Assembly (NCBI GenBank): GCA_030598625.1
Contig: JAUVPO010000021.1
Coordinates: 1 to 13,968 of the forward strand
DNA from: Deferribacteres bacterium
GTDB lineage: Bacteria; Nitrospirota; Thermodesulfovibrionia; UBA6902
Length of the DNA: 13,968 nt
Direction of reading: 5' to 3'
Positions 5,213 to 11,848 of this stretch are shown piece after piece. The notes beneath the pieces are model-generated. The model was not told the origin of the DNA, did not search any database, and saw only the letters and a program-made list of their open reading frames with translations. The position numbers were made by a program, and so were the translations under genes. Numbering within the stretch: position 1 is the first letter of the stretch; each line of letters opens with the position of its first letter.

Positions 5213-7129
5213 ATGAACGTGGCGCAGAAGTTAATATCATCACATCTTGTATCAGGCACTATGAAAGCGGGTGAAGAGATCGCTATATCGATTGACCAGA
5301 CATTGACCCAGGACGCGACAGGCACAATGGCGTATCTTGAGTTTGAGGCAATGGGGATTCCAAAGGTAAGGACGAAACTCTCTGTGAGTTATGTAGACCA
5401 TAATACGCTTCAATCCGGTTTTGAAAATGCCGATGACCACAGGTTTCTCCAGACAATAGCGGCAAAGTACGGGATTTATTTTTCAAGGCCGGGCAACGGC
5501 ATCTGCCACCAGGTCCACCTTGAGAGGTTTTCCAGTCCGGGACAGACACTTCTCGGTTCGGACAGCCATACGCCTAACGCGGGCGCTGTGGGGATGCTTG
5601 CCATAGGAGCGGGGGGGCTCAATGTGGCGCTGGCAATGGCAGGCGAACCTTTCTGGATGGTGATGCCGGAAATAGTTCGTGTAACACTGACAGGAGCCTT
5701 TCAGGCCGGTGTAAGCGCAAAGGACATAATCCTTGAGGTCCTCAGACGAATGACCGTAAAGGGCGGCGTCGGAAGGATCATTGAATACAGCGGGGACGGC
5801 ATAAAGAAACTGACAGTCCCCGAGAGGGCGACGATTACGAACATGGGGGCCGAACTTGGGGCCACTTCCTCGGTGTTCCCTTCGGACGAACAGACACTGG
5901 CCTTTTTTAAGGCACAGGAACGCGAAGGCGACTGGACCGGGCTTAAGCCCGACGCGGACGCGGAATATGATGAAGACATTCTCATAAATGTTGACGAAAT
6001 TGAACCGATGATAGCAGCTCCTTCAAGCCCGGATAAAGTGTCACGGGTGAGGGATGTCGAAGGGATGCCTGTAAGACAGGTGTGTATCGGAAGCTGTGTA
6101 AATTCCTCTTTTGCCGATCTTATGGTTGCCGCGAGTATACTGAAGGGCAGGAGAATTCACCCTGATGTAAGCCTCACGATCAGTCCCGGCTCGCGGCAGG
6201 CGTTCAGGATGATTACGGAGAACGGGGGACTGGCGGACCTTATTTCCGCCGGTGCAAGGGTACTTGAATGCACCTGCGGCCCGTGCATTGGAATGGGGCA
6301 GTCGCCGGCAACGGATACAGTAACGCTCAGGACCTTTAACAGGAATTTCCCGGGAAGGAGTGGCACCTCCGGAGACCGGGCGTATCTCTGCAGTCCTCTT
6401 ACTGCGGCAGCCTCTGCGATTACCGGAAAAATAACGGACCCTCGTGATCTTGTTAAAGAGCCGATAAAAATTTCTCTTCCGGAGAAATATACTGTAGACG
6501 ACTCAATGATTATTGCGCCTTCTAAAGCGCCTGAGAAAATTGTAATTGAAAGAGGCCCGAACATAAAACCTTTTCCGGTTAAGGGTGCGCTTGAGGAATC
6601 CTTGAAAACTAAAGTTGTTTTGAAAGTAGGCGATAATATAACCACGGATGATATCATGCCAGCCGGCGCCAAAATACTGCCCCTGAGATCGAATATCCCG
6701 GCAATATCCGAATATGTTTTTTCAAAGGTGGACCCGGCATTTCATACCAGGGCCAGGGCCTCCGGCGGAGGGATAGTCCTTGGAGGGGTAAACTACGGCC
6801 AGGGATCGAGCCGGGAACACGCTGCCCTTGCGCCGATGTATCTGGGGATCAAGGTTGTGCTCGCGAAATCCTTTGCGCGTATTCATAAAGACAACCTGAT
6901 TAACTTCGGGATACTGCCTCTGACTGTTGAGGAGGATGTCTATGATTCAATTGACCCTGATGCCGATCTGGAATTTCCGGACCTGTCAAAAGAAGTCAGG
7001 GAATCGTCAAAGATTACATTTATGGACGTGGGGAAGGGGAAGACCTATACATCGGAGCACGGTCTGACCGGAAGACAGAGGGAAATTGTTCTCGCGGGCG
7101 GATTGCTTAATTATGTAAGAGGGAAATAA
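5213..7129 (+). CDS. Aconitate hydratase (short, Aquifex-type)
   Basis: The enzyme isomerises citrate to isocitrate through cis-aconitate in the TCA cycle. At 638 aa it is shorter than AcnA/AcnB and fits the compact class of putative aconitases seen in deep-branching bacteria. The catalytic core shows GSDSHTPNAGA (His119), then cluster ligands Cys295 (IGSCVNSS) and Cys355/Cys358 (CTCGPCIGMG) for the [4Fe-4S] centre. The swivel domain shows GDNITTDDIMPAG and GQGSSREHAAL (529-539) with the catalytic Ser/Arg pair at 532/534. The C-terminus holds KSFARIHKDNLINFGILPL. AGGAG lies 7 nt before the start. The gene stands alone, with 200 nt of non-coding sequence upstream. 3-Isopropylmalate dehydratase is less likely because both halves are fused and the length and motifs are aconitase-like, but related homoaconitases cannot be excluded by eye. 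Confidence 0.9.
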   Translation: MNVAQKLISSHLVSGTMKAGEEIAISIDQTLTQDATGTMAYLEFEAMGIPKVRTKLSVSYVDHNTLQSGFENADDHRFLQTIAAKYGIYFSRPGNGICHQVHLERFSSPGQTLLGSDSHTPNAGAVGMLAIGAGGLNVALAMAGEPFWMVMPEIVRVTLTGAFQAGVSAKDIILEVLRRMTVKGGVGRIIEYSGDGIKKLTVPERATITNMGAELGATSSVFPSDEQTLAFFKAQEREGDWTGLKPDADAEYDEDILINVDEIEPMIAAPSSPDKVSRVRDVEGMPVRQVCIGSCVNSSFADLMVAASILKGRRIHPDVSLTISPGSRQAFRMITENGGLADLISAGARVLECTCGPCIGMGQSPATDTVTLRTFNRNFPGRSGTSGDRAYLCSPLTAAASAITGKITDPRDLVKEPIKISLPEKYTVDDSMIIAPSKAPEKIVIERGPNIKPFPVKGALEESLKTKVVLKVGDNITTDDIMPAGAKILPLRSNIPAISEYVFSKVDPAFHTRARASGGGIVLGGVNYGQGSSREHAALAPMYLGIKVVLAKSFARIHKDNLINFGILPLTVEEDVYDSIDPDADLEFPDLSKEVRESSKITFMDVGKGKTYTSEHGLTGRQREIVLAGGLLNYVRGK

Positions 7130-7221
7130 AAAAGCTTGCAAAACTGCAAAGAATAGTATATTTATATTATTAATTATCTTTTCGTTAAAGGATATAAATT
7201 TTAGTTAAAGGGAGGTATGTG

Positions 7222-7548
7222 ATGAAACTGCTTGCTGTGTTGTTCTGTATTCTGGTGTTTGCAGTGGCCGGGTGTGCTACTACCCCTGCGACGAGTCCTG
7301 AGGAAGGAGCTGCTTTGGAAGACGCGTTTAAAGCGGCGCAGGACGCAAGAGATGCTGCTGATAAGGCATCCTCGGCAGTAGACAAGGTGTCAATGTCAAC
7401 CGACAGCGCTGTGCAGGCCGCTGACAGGGCTGAAAGCGCCGCTGACAGGGCCGAAAGCGCTGCTAACAGGGCCGAAAGCGCCGCTGACAGGGCTGAAAAC
7501 GCTGCCGAGAAGGCTGTCAAGGCTTTTGAAATGAGACAGAGGAAATAA
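7222..7548 (+). CDS. Alanine-zipper outer-membrane lipoprotein (Lpp/OprI-like)
   Basis: This is a 108-aa lipoprotein. The lipobox AVAGC puts the lipidated residue at Cys18, followed by Ala, so it should be sorted to the outer membrane. After a short Thr/Pro linker the rest is one long Ala-rich helix with heptads (AADRAES repeated, residues 66-93), the pattern of trimeric alanine-zipper lipoproteins such as Lpp and OprI. The C-terminus is MRQRK. Braun lipoprotein also ends in a Lys preceded by Arg, and that Lys is joined to peptidoglycan. The convergent neighbour is an L,D-transpeptidase, the enzyme class that makes this link. I chose ATG 7222, 6 nt after GGGAGG. A GTG at 7219 is too close, and ATG 7217 runs straight into TGA. 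A TATAAA at 7193-7198 may be the -10. Covalent anchoring is inferred. Confidence 0.8.
   Translation: MKLLAVLFCILVFAVAGCATTPATSPEEGAALEDAFKAAQDARDAADKASSAVDKVSMSTDSAVQAADRAESAADRAESAANRAESAADRAENAAEKAVKAFEMRQRK
7417..7521 (+). repeat. 21-bp tandem repeat encoding lipoprotein heptads
   Basis: Four near-identical 21-bp units start at 7417, 7438, 7459 and 7480, with a decayed fifth at 7501. Each encodes one heptad (AADRAES, AADRAES, AANRAES, AADRAEN, AAEKAVK). The in-frame unit length means copy-number change would lengthen or shorten the helix without a frameshift. Confidence 0.9.
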
Positions 7549-7549
7549 T

Positions 7550-8479
7550 TTATTTTGAAATTACGGCAGGAAGCCCTGTTGCATTTTTAACTGCCTGTAT
7601 CATAAGTTGAGTATCGACATATTTCAACAGGCGCTTCCTGCCGAGTTTTTTTACCGAAAGCCTTAAAAGCTCGGAATCTTTTCTCTCTGAACGGTGGATC
7701 TCAATATAAATCTTATTATCATACATTCCTGCCTTTACGTGTTCGTTTATTATCCTGACTGTTGTACCGGGTTTGATGAATTCAAATAATGTCTTTATGT
7801 CCTCCGGATAAAGCCTGATGCAGCCGTGGCTTATTTTTCGCCCTATCCCGTACGGCCTGTTTGTGCCGTGAATTCCATAGCCGCTTACTGAAAGCTGCAG
7901 CCAGTATTCGCCGAGGGGATTGTCGGGCCCGTCCGGTACAAAGGCGGGGAGTTCGGGATTTTCTTCTCTGATAATATCAGGGACGTACCAGACCGGAGAT
8001 TTAATTTTTTTAGTGATTCTGAATTTACCGGTCGGGGTATTAAATCCCTGTACACCGATGCCTATCGGATAAGTTGAAACGTATTTGAGTCCTTTTACGG
8101 AAAAGAAGTGGTATAGTCTCATTTCGGCAAGGTTGATTATTATTCCGTTATCAAGGACCTCCGGAAGAAGCCATGAGGTCGGTATCAATATCCCGGTATT
8201 ATTTTCAGGTATCCATGGGTCGGAGTGACTATTGGCGTCGACAATTTCGTTATACCCGACATCGTATTTCCTGGCGAGTTCAATAAGTGTTTCTTTGTTC
8301 TTGATTGTATACGTTGTATTGCTTCCTATCAGTATTGTGGAATCATCATAAAGGGGGAAAGCGCCGGAGGCGTATATGTCTGAAGTGAGAACAAGAATAA
8401 CAGAAAGCGTTATCACAAAAATCCGCATGCTAAATAATAATTTATTTCTACAATATGAAGCAATTCGCATGCTTGACAC
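7550..8479 (-). CDS. LysM-YkuD L,D-transpeptidase (ErfK/YbiS type)
   Basis: This periplasmic enzyme makes peptidoglycan cross-links or attaches lipoproteins to peptidoglycan. A hydrophobic export segment covers about residues 20-37. LysM runs about 56-101 (YTIKNKETLIELARKYDVG..., ILIP) and YkuD about 112-246, with catalytic signature His204 (YGIHGTNRP) and ISHGCIRL (Cys220). The YkuD insert with NPLG matches ErfK/YbiS-type enzymes, several of which tether Braun lipoprotein in E. coli. The stop lies 1 nt from the stop of the convergent alanine-zipper lipoprotein, a plausible substrate. The start is uncertain. GTG 8479 overlaps the -35 of the thiamine promoter, ATG 8470 follows it, and ATG 8428 begins right at the signal segment. 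None has a clear Shine-Dalgarno. The C-terminal 60 residues beyond YkuD are basic and unassigned. Confidence 0.9.
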   Translation of the reverse strand: MSSMRIASYCRNKLLFSMRIFVITLSVILVLTSDIYASGAFPLYDDSTILIGSNTTYTIKNKETLIELARKYDVGYNEIVDANSHSDPWIPENNTGILIPTSWLLPEVLDNGIIINLAEMRLYHFFSVKGLKYVSTYPIGIGVQGFNTPTGKFRITKKIKSPVWYVPDIIREENPELPAFVPDGPDNPLGEYWLQLSVSGYGIHGTNRPYGIGRKISHGCIRLYPEDIKTLFEFIKPGTTVRIINEHVKAGMYDNKIYIEIHRSERKDSELLRLSVKKLGRKRLLKYVDTQLMIQAVKNATGLPAVISK

Positions 8480-8501
8480 GCTGATTTTTAAGCAGTATAC
8501 T
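8473..8501 (+). promoter_or_regulatory. Strong sigma70 promoter of the thiamine operon
   Basis: The -35 is a perfect TTGACA (8473-8478), the spacer is exactly 17 bp, and the -10 is TATACT (8496-8501). Transcription would begin near 8508, the first base of the riboswitch. AGTATACT (8494-8501) is palindromic, so a minus-strand -10 for the transpeptidase could overlap it, although no minus-strand -35 is visible. Confidence 0.85.
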
Positions 8502-8507
8502 TAAACT

Positions 8508-8594
8508 ACCCTGGGGGAGGCGATGCCTGAGAGTTCCAGAATTATGTGGAAGACCCCTCGAACCTGAACTGGATAATTCCAGCGGAGGAAAGGA
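8508..8594 (+). promoter_or_regulatory. TPP riboswitch aptamer (THI element)
   Basis: The hallmark blocks are all present: GGGGGAGGCGATG, CTGAGAG (8527-8533 region), ACCCCTCGAACCTGAACTGG split by the usual spacing, GATAATTCCAGCG and GAGGAAAGG. Together they form the two-armed thiamine pyrophosphate aptamer. It sits between a consensus promoter and an intrinsic terminator ahead of five thiamine genes. ACCCTGGG at its 5' edge (8508-8515) is perfectly complementary to CCCAGGGT (8622-8629) in the terminator, giving an antiterminator when TPP is absent. Confidence 0.97.
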
Positions 8595-8597
8595 AGA

Positions 8598-8672
8598 ATG
8601 AAGAAAACTAACACCGTATTTCCCAGGGTTTATGTCACTCAGGGAATACGGTTTTTTTCTGGAGAAAAATGA
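8598..8672 (+). CDS. Possible 24-codon leader ORF across the riboswitch terminator
   Basis: An ATG at 8598 follows GGAGGAAAGGAAG and opens 24 codons (MKKTNTVFPRVYV..., ending FFSGEK). Its TGA overlaps the ThiH/HydG-like start as ATGA (8669-8672). The ORF runs through the whole terminator hairpin, and its Shine-Dalgarno is the 3' edge of the TPP aptamer. The purine-rich edge is conserved for the RNA fold, so the ORF may be coincidental. Confidence 0.25.
   Translation: MKKTNTVFPRVYVTQGIRFFSGEK
8613..8658 (+). terminator. TPP-controlled intrinsic terminator
   Basis: ACCGTATTTCCC (8613-8624) pairs with GGGAATACGGT (8642-8652), with one bulged T, followed by T7 (8652-8658). The loop side contains CCCAGGGT, complementary to the aptamer 5' strand. 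TPP binding should hold that strand in P1 and leave the terminator free to form, switching the operon off. Confidence 0.95.
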
Positions 8673-9985
8673 ATCAAAAGGTACTGACAAAAGTTGATGC
8701 GGCATATATAAGAGACATTCTCGCGAAATCGCTGGATTTGCGTGCATTAAACCTTAACGAGGTCTCGGCGCTTTTAGCGGTGGAGGAAGGGGAACTGTGG
8801 TCCGAGATATTTGATTCGGCGCGCCGTGTCAAGGAAAGAGTTTACGGAAAGAGGATCGTGCTCTTTGCCCCTCTCTATTTGTCAAACGAGTGCATGAATG
8901 ATTGTCTGTATTGCGGTTTCAGAAGGGGGAACAGGGAAGCAAAAAGAAAAACACTTACAGTTAATGAAGCGGTTGAAGAGGCTGTGCTGCTTGAGCGCAG
9001 GGGATATAAGAGGCTTCTGCTTGTCGCGGGGGAACATTCAAAATACGCGGGTATCGGTTATTTCGAAAAGATTGCGGAAGCTATTTATAAAAGAACGGAT
9101 ATAAGGATTTTGCATGCGAACTCCGCCCCGATGAGTGTGGATGATTTCAGGAGGCTCAAGGCTTCGGGGATAGGCGTGTATCAGTGCTTTCAGGAGACAT
9201 ATCACCTGCCGTCATACATGCATTTTCACCAGACCGGTACAAAGGCGGACTATGCAGGGCGTCTGGGAGTTATGGACAGGGCGATTGAAGCGGGCTTTGA
9301 AGACATTGGAATGGGTGTGCTGCTTGGTCTTTATGACTGGCGATGGGATGTGGCTGATTTGATCGCACATTGCCGGCGGCTTATTAATAAATACGGATTC
9401 GGCCCCCATACACTGTCTGTTCCGAGACTGCAGCCGGCACAGGGTTCCATGGCAGACCTTTTGCGTTATGGGGTTTCAGACGAAGACCTCAAAAAGATAG
9501 TCGCCATTTACAGATTGGCCCTGCCGTATGTAGGCGTTGTGGTTTCTACAAGAGAGCCGTCCGGTCTGAGAGACGAGCTGTTCTCGCTCGGGGCATCACA
9601 GGTTTCCGCAGGTTCAAAAACGAGCCCATGGGGCTATATTGAGGAAGGTGACACCGAACAGTTTGAAATCGGCGACAGCAGGAGCCTTGAAGAGGTCATG
9701 GGAAAGATAGCAAGCCTCGGCCTTATCCCGAGTCTTTGCACGGCCTGTTACAGGGAGGGCAGGAGCGGTGAGCGGTTCAGGAATCTTGCCGAGGAGGCGA
9801 CCATAAAAAACTTCTGTCATGAAAATGCCCTGTTGTCCCTCAAGGAATACGTGGAAGATTGTGCTTCCGGTGAAATAAAAGAACAGTTAATGAAAGTCTT
9901 AAACGAAGAAGTCGTAAAAATCCGGAACGGACTGTCTGATAAATTTAAACTTATTGAAGCAGGTGAAAGGGATATACATATTTGA
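8669..9985 (+). CDS. Radical SAM tyrosine lyase, ThiH/HydG family
   Basis: Radical SAM cleavage of tyrosine gives dehydroglycine for thiazole (ThiH), or CO/cyanide ligands for [FeFe] hydrogenase (HydG). The SAM cluster motif is Cys75-MND-Cys79-LY-Cys82, followed by GFRRGN. LLLVAGEH, YQCFQETYH, YGFGPHTLSVPRL and VSTREPSGLRDE are shared by both families. The C-terminus has CTACYREGRSGERF...NFC, a CX2CX22C set (Cys357, Cys360, Cys383) that holds the second cluster in HydG. Classical ThiH (about 375 aa) lacks it. At 438 aa the protein is longer than ThiH and slightly shorter than HydG. Its position as first gene after a TPP riboswitch, with thiS and thiG next, argues for thiazole synthesis, and no hydE, hydF or hydrogenase gene is in view. 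GGAG lies 4 nt before ATG, right after the terminator T-run. I name the family, not the gene. Confidence 0.85.
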   Translation: MNQKVLTKVDAAYIRDILAKSLDLRALNLNEVSALLAVEEGELWSEIFDSARRVKERVYGKRIVLFAPLYLSNECMNDCLYCGFRRGNREAKRKTLTVNEAVEEAVLLERRGYKRLLLVAGEHSKYAGIGYFEKIAEAIYKRTDIRILHANSAPMSVDDFRRLKASGIGVYQCFQETYHLPSYMHFHQTGTKADYAGRLGVMDRAIEAGFEDIGMGVLLGLYDWRWDVADLIAHCRRLINKYGFGPHTLSVPRLQPAQGSMADLLRYGVSDEDLKKIVAIYRLALPYVGVVVSTREPSGLRDELFSLGASQVSAGSKTSPWGYIEEGDTEQFEIGDSRSLEEVMGKIASLGLIPSLCTACYREGRSGERFRNLAEEATIKNFCHENALLSLKEYVEDCASGEIKEQLMKVLNEEVVKIRNGLSDKFKLIEAGERDIHI

Positions 9986-10019
9986 TTTGTTGGGGCGTAT
10001 GGCAATACGGTATTGAATC

Positions 10020-10220
10020 ATGAAATTAATGATAAACGGAAATGAAACTGAATCAGGCAACAATCTTACTGTTTCCGGACTCCTTGAGGACCTCGGAATC
10101 GAGCCTGCCGGGGTAGCTGTCGAGGTTAACATGAATATAATCAAAAAATGTGATTATGAAAGGCATGCACTCAAAGACGGAGATGCTGTGGAGATTGTCA
10201 ATTTTGTAGGAGGCGGATAA
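10020..10220 (+). CDS. thiS: Sulfur-carrier protein ThiS
   Basis: This 66-aa ubiquitin-fold protein ends in Gly-Gly (EIVNFVGGG), where sulfur is loaded as a thiocarboxylate and delivered to ThiG. LTVSGLLEDLGI and VAVEVNMNII match ThiS. It lies 34 nt after the ThiH/HydG-like gene and 26 nt before thiG. No good Shine-Dalgarno is present. Instead the 13-bp palindrome CAATACGGTATTG (10003-10015) ends 4 nt before ATG. ThiF, which adenylates ThiS, is not in the window and must be encoded elsewhere or replaced. Confidence 0.95.
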   Translation: MKLMINGNETESGNNLTVSGLLEDLGIEPAGVAVEVNMNIIKKCDYERHALKDGDAVEIVNFVGGG

Positions 10221-10246
10221 AACCGGAGTTTTAAAAGAGAGGTATT

Positions 10247-11017
10247 ATGAATGACAAGTTGGTGATCAAGGGAATTGAGTTTAAATCCCGTCTTTGGGTC
10301 GGGACGGGAAAGTATAAAGATTTCGAGGAAACAGCCAGAGCTATCGAAGCGTCCGGCGCCGATGTTGTCACTGTAGCAGTGAGAAGGACGAATATCTTTG
10401 ATAGCAAGTCGGAAAATCTGCTGGATTATATTGATCCAAAAAAATACAGGATTCTTCCAAATACAGCCGGATGTTATACGATGGAGGACGCGCTTAGGTA
10501 TGCGCGTCTGGCGAGGGAAACAGGGGTATCAGACCTTATAAAACTTGAAGTCATAGGTGATGAGAAAACCCTTTTCCCCGATGTATGCGCTACTCTTCAG
10601 GCAACAGAGATATTGGCAAAAGAGGGATTCATTGTTCTTCCCTATATAAATGATGACCCTGTTATGGCGCAGCGGCTGGTTGATGCCGGCGCTTCCGCGG
10701 TCATGCCCCTTGCAGCGCCGATAGGGTCGGGACTGGGTATTCGCAATCCTTATAACATAAAGATAATTCTCGGGCAGGCAGTTGTGCCGGTCATAGTTGA
10801 TGCCGGAGTCGGTACGGCTTCCGATGTTGCGGTTGCAATGGAACTGGGCTGCGATGCGGTATTGCTTAATACCGCAATAGCAGGGGCAGGGGACCCCATT
10901 GCCATGGCCGAAGCAATGAAGCATGCTGTTATGGCGGGCCGGTTGGCGTATAAGGCAGGAAGGATACCGAGAAAACTCTATGCAACGGCAAGCAGTCCGA
11001 TAGAAGGGATGCTATGA
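10247..11017 (+). CDS. thiG: Thiazole synthase ThiG
   Basis: ThiG condenses 1-deoxyxylulose 5-phosphate, dehydroglycine and ThiS-carried sulfur into the thiazole phosphate. The 256-aa length is typical. GTGKYKDF near the N-terminus, VTVAVRRTN, LPNTAGCYT, LIKLEVIGD with Schiff-base Lys99, INDDPV, MPLAAPIGSGLGIRNP and VIVDAGVGTASD with AVLLNTAIAGA are all ThiG signatures of the TIM barrel. GAGAGG stands 5 nt before ATG. Gene order thiS-thiG-thiE under one TPP riboswitch places it in the thiamine operon. No unusual residue was seen. Confidence 0.97.
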   Translation: MNDKLVIKGIEFKSRLWVGTGKYKDFEETARAIEASGADVVTVAVRRTNIFDSKSENLLDYIDPKKYRILPNTAGCYTMEDALRYARLARETGVSDLIKLEVIGDEKTLFPDVCATLQATEILAKEGFIVLPYINDDPVMAQRLVDAGASAVMPLAAPIGSGLGIRNPYNIKIILGQAVVPVIVDAGVGTASDVAVAMELGCDAVLLNTAIAGAGDPIAMAEAMKHAVMAGRLAYKAGRIPRKLYATASSPIEGML

Positions 11018-11047
11018 CCGGAAGCCGGATGTGGAGATATATGTGTT

Positions 11048-11677
11048 ATGAGAAGTAAAATTGATTTCAGGCTTTATCTGGTCACGGACAGGAAGCAGTT
11101 AACCGGAAACCGTTCATTGACAATCGCTGTCAGGCAGGCGTTAAAAGGCGGGGTCAAGGCAGTTCAGCTAAGGGAAAAAGATCTGGGGACACGAGGGCTT
11201 TTGAAACTGGCGCATAAGATGAGAGAATTGACGCATGGATTTAATGCAAGGCTTTTTATTAATGACAGGTTTGATGTGGCGCTTGCTGTCGGCGCTGACG
11301 GTGTCCACCTTACTCAAAACAGCATTCCGGCTGAAGCCGTTCGGAGCGTTGTAAGGAAAAAAATTATGATCGGTGTATCAACACACTCTTTGAAGGAAGC
11401 AAAAAACGCTGAGAAGGGAGGGGCTGACTTTATAACTCTCGGCCCTGTTTACAGAACGGCGTCAAAACTGAAGTACGGTGTCCCTGTCGGTTTGGATACA
11501 TTAAACAAAGTGAGCGGTCAGATAAAGATACCTGTCTTTGCAATCGGAGGAATAAAGGACCGGAGGATAGCGGAAGCGCAAAAGGCAGGGGCTTTCGGGG
11601 TCGCAATGATATCGGAAATATTCGGGGCATCAAATATATCCGGCAAAGTGAAAGAACTAATTGGAGCTTGTTTATAA
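11048..11677 (+). CDS. thiE: Thiamine-phosphate synthase ThiE
   Basis: ThiE joins HMP pyrophosphate and thiazole phosphate to give thiamine phosphate. The 209-aa TIM barrel is of normal length. Motifs are RLYLVTDRKQL, KAVQLREKD, LFINDR, ADGVHLTQ, GVSTHSLKEA, ADFITLGPVYRTASK and VFAIGGI. The partner kinase ThiD, which makes HMP-PP, is absent here. Start ATG 11048 is 30 nt after thiG and follows GGAG at 11033-11036 with long (11 nt) spacing. The stop codon lies inside GTTTATAAA (11670-11678), one of two copies flanking the palindromic repeat that separates thiE from thiC. TenI, a ThiE homologue, is less likely because the substrate-loop motifs are intact. Confidence 0.95.
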   Translation: MRSKIDFRLYLVTDRKQLTGNRSLTIAVRQALKGGVKAVQLREKDLGTRGLLKLAHKMRELTHGFNARLFINDRFDVALAVGADGVHLTQNSIPAEAVRSVVRKKIMIGVSTHSLKEAKNAEKGGADFITLGPVYRTASKLKYGVPVGLDTLNKVSGQIKIPVFAIGGIKDRRIAEAQKAGAFGVAMISEIFGASNISGKVKELIGACL

Positions 11678-11689
11678 ATTGTCTTTTTC

Positions 11690-11779
11690 TGTCATTCCGG
11701 CTTGTCCGGAATCTTTTTACAGAAGGATTCCCGACGCGCGGAGCCTGTCCCGACTTGTTCGGGGCTTGCGGGAATGACA
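11690..11779. repeat. 90-bp palindromic repeat element (REP/MITE-like)
   Basis: The ends are imperfect inverted repeats, TGTCATTCCGGC (11690-11701) and GCGGGAATGACA (11768-11779). Inside are nested hairpins: ATTCCGG/CCGGAAT with a 5-nt loop (11694-11712), GGAATC/GGATTCC, and CCCGA/TCGGG (about 11749-11763). Such GTCATTCC...GGAATGAC elements are dispersed in many bacterial genomes. The 9-bp direct repeat GTTTATAAA occurs on both sides (11670-11678 and 11790-11798), 10-11 nt outside the inverted ends, and may be a target duplication. It has no coding capacity and interrupts the thi operon between thiE and thiC. Confidence 0.8.
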
Positions 11780-11848
11780 AATGACTGTAGTTTATAAACA
11801 GACTCTAATTTGAACTATCCATGACTTTACTTAGAGGGAGAGATTAAT

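Noticed and set aside
6157..6672. 171-codon minus-strand ORF inside aconitase
   Set aside because: The plus strand carries all aconitase catalytic and cluster motifs here. The antisense frame shows no family features or ribosome site.
7136..7149. TTGCA-AAAC-TGCAA hairpin after aconitase as a terminator
   Set aside because: The stem is only 5 bp, with two G-C pairs and no T-run following.
7185..7520. Minus-strand Ala/Ser-rich ORF opposite the lipoprotein
   Set aside because: It is the antisense of the heptad-repeat region. Its repetitive AALSAL pattern follows from the complementary strand, and it has no start signal of its own.
11430..11780. Minus-strand ORF over the thiE end and palindromic repeat
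   Set aside because: It is antisense to conserved ThiE motifs and continues into a non-coding hairpin element.
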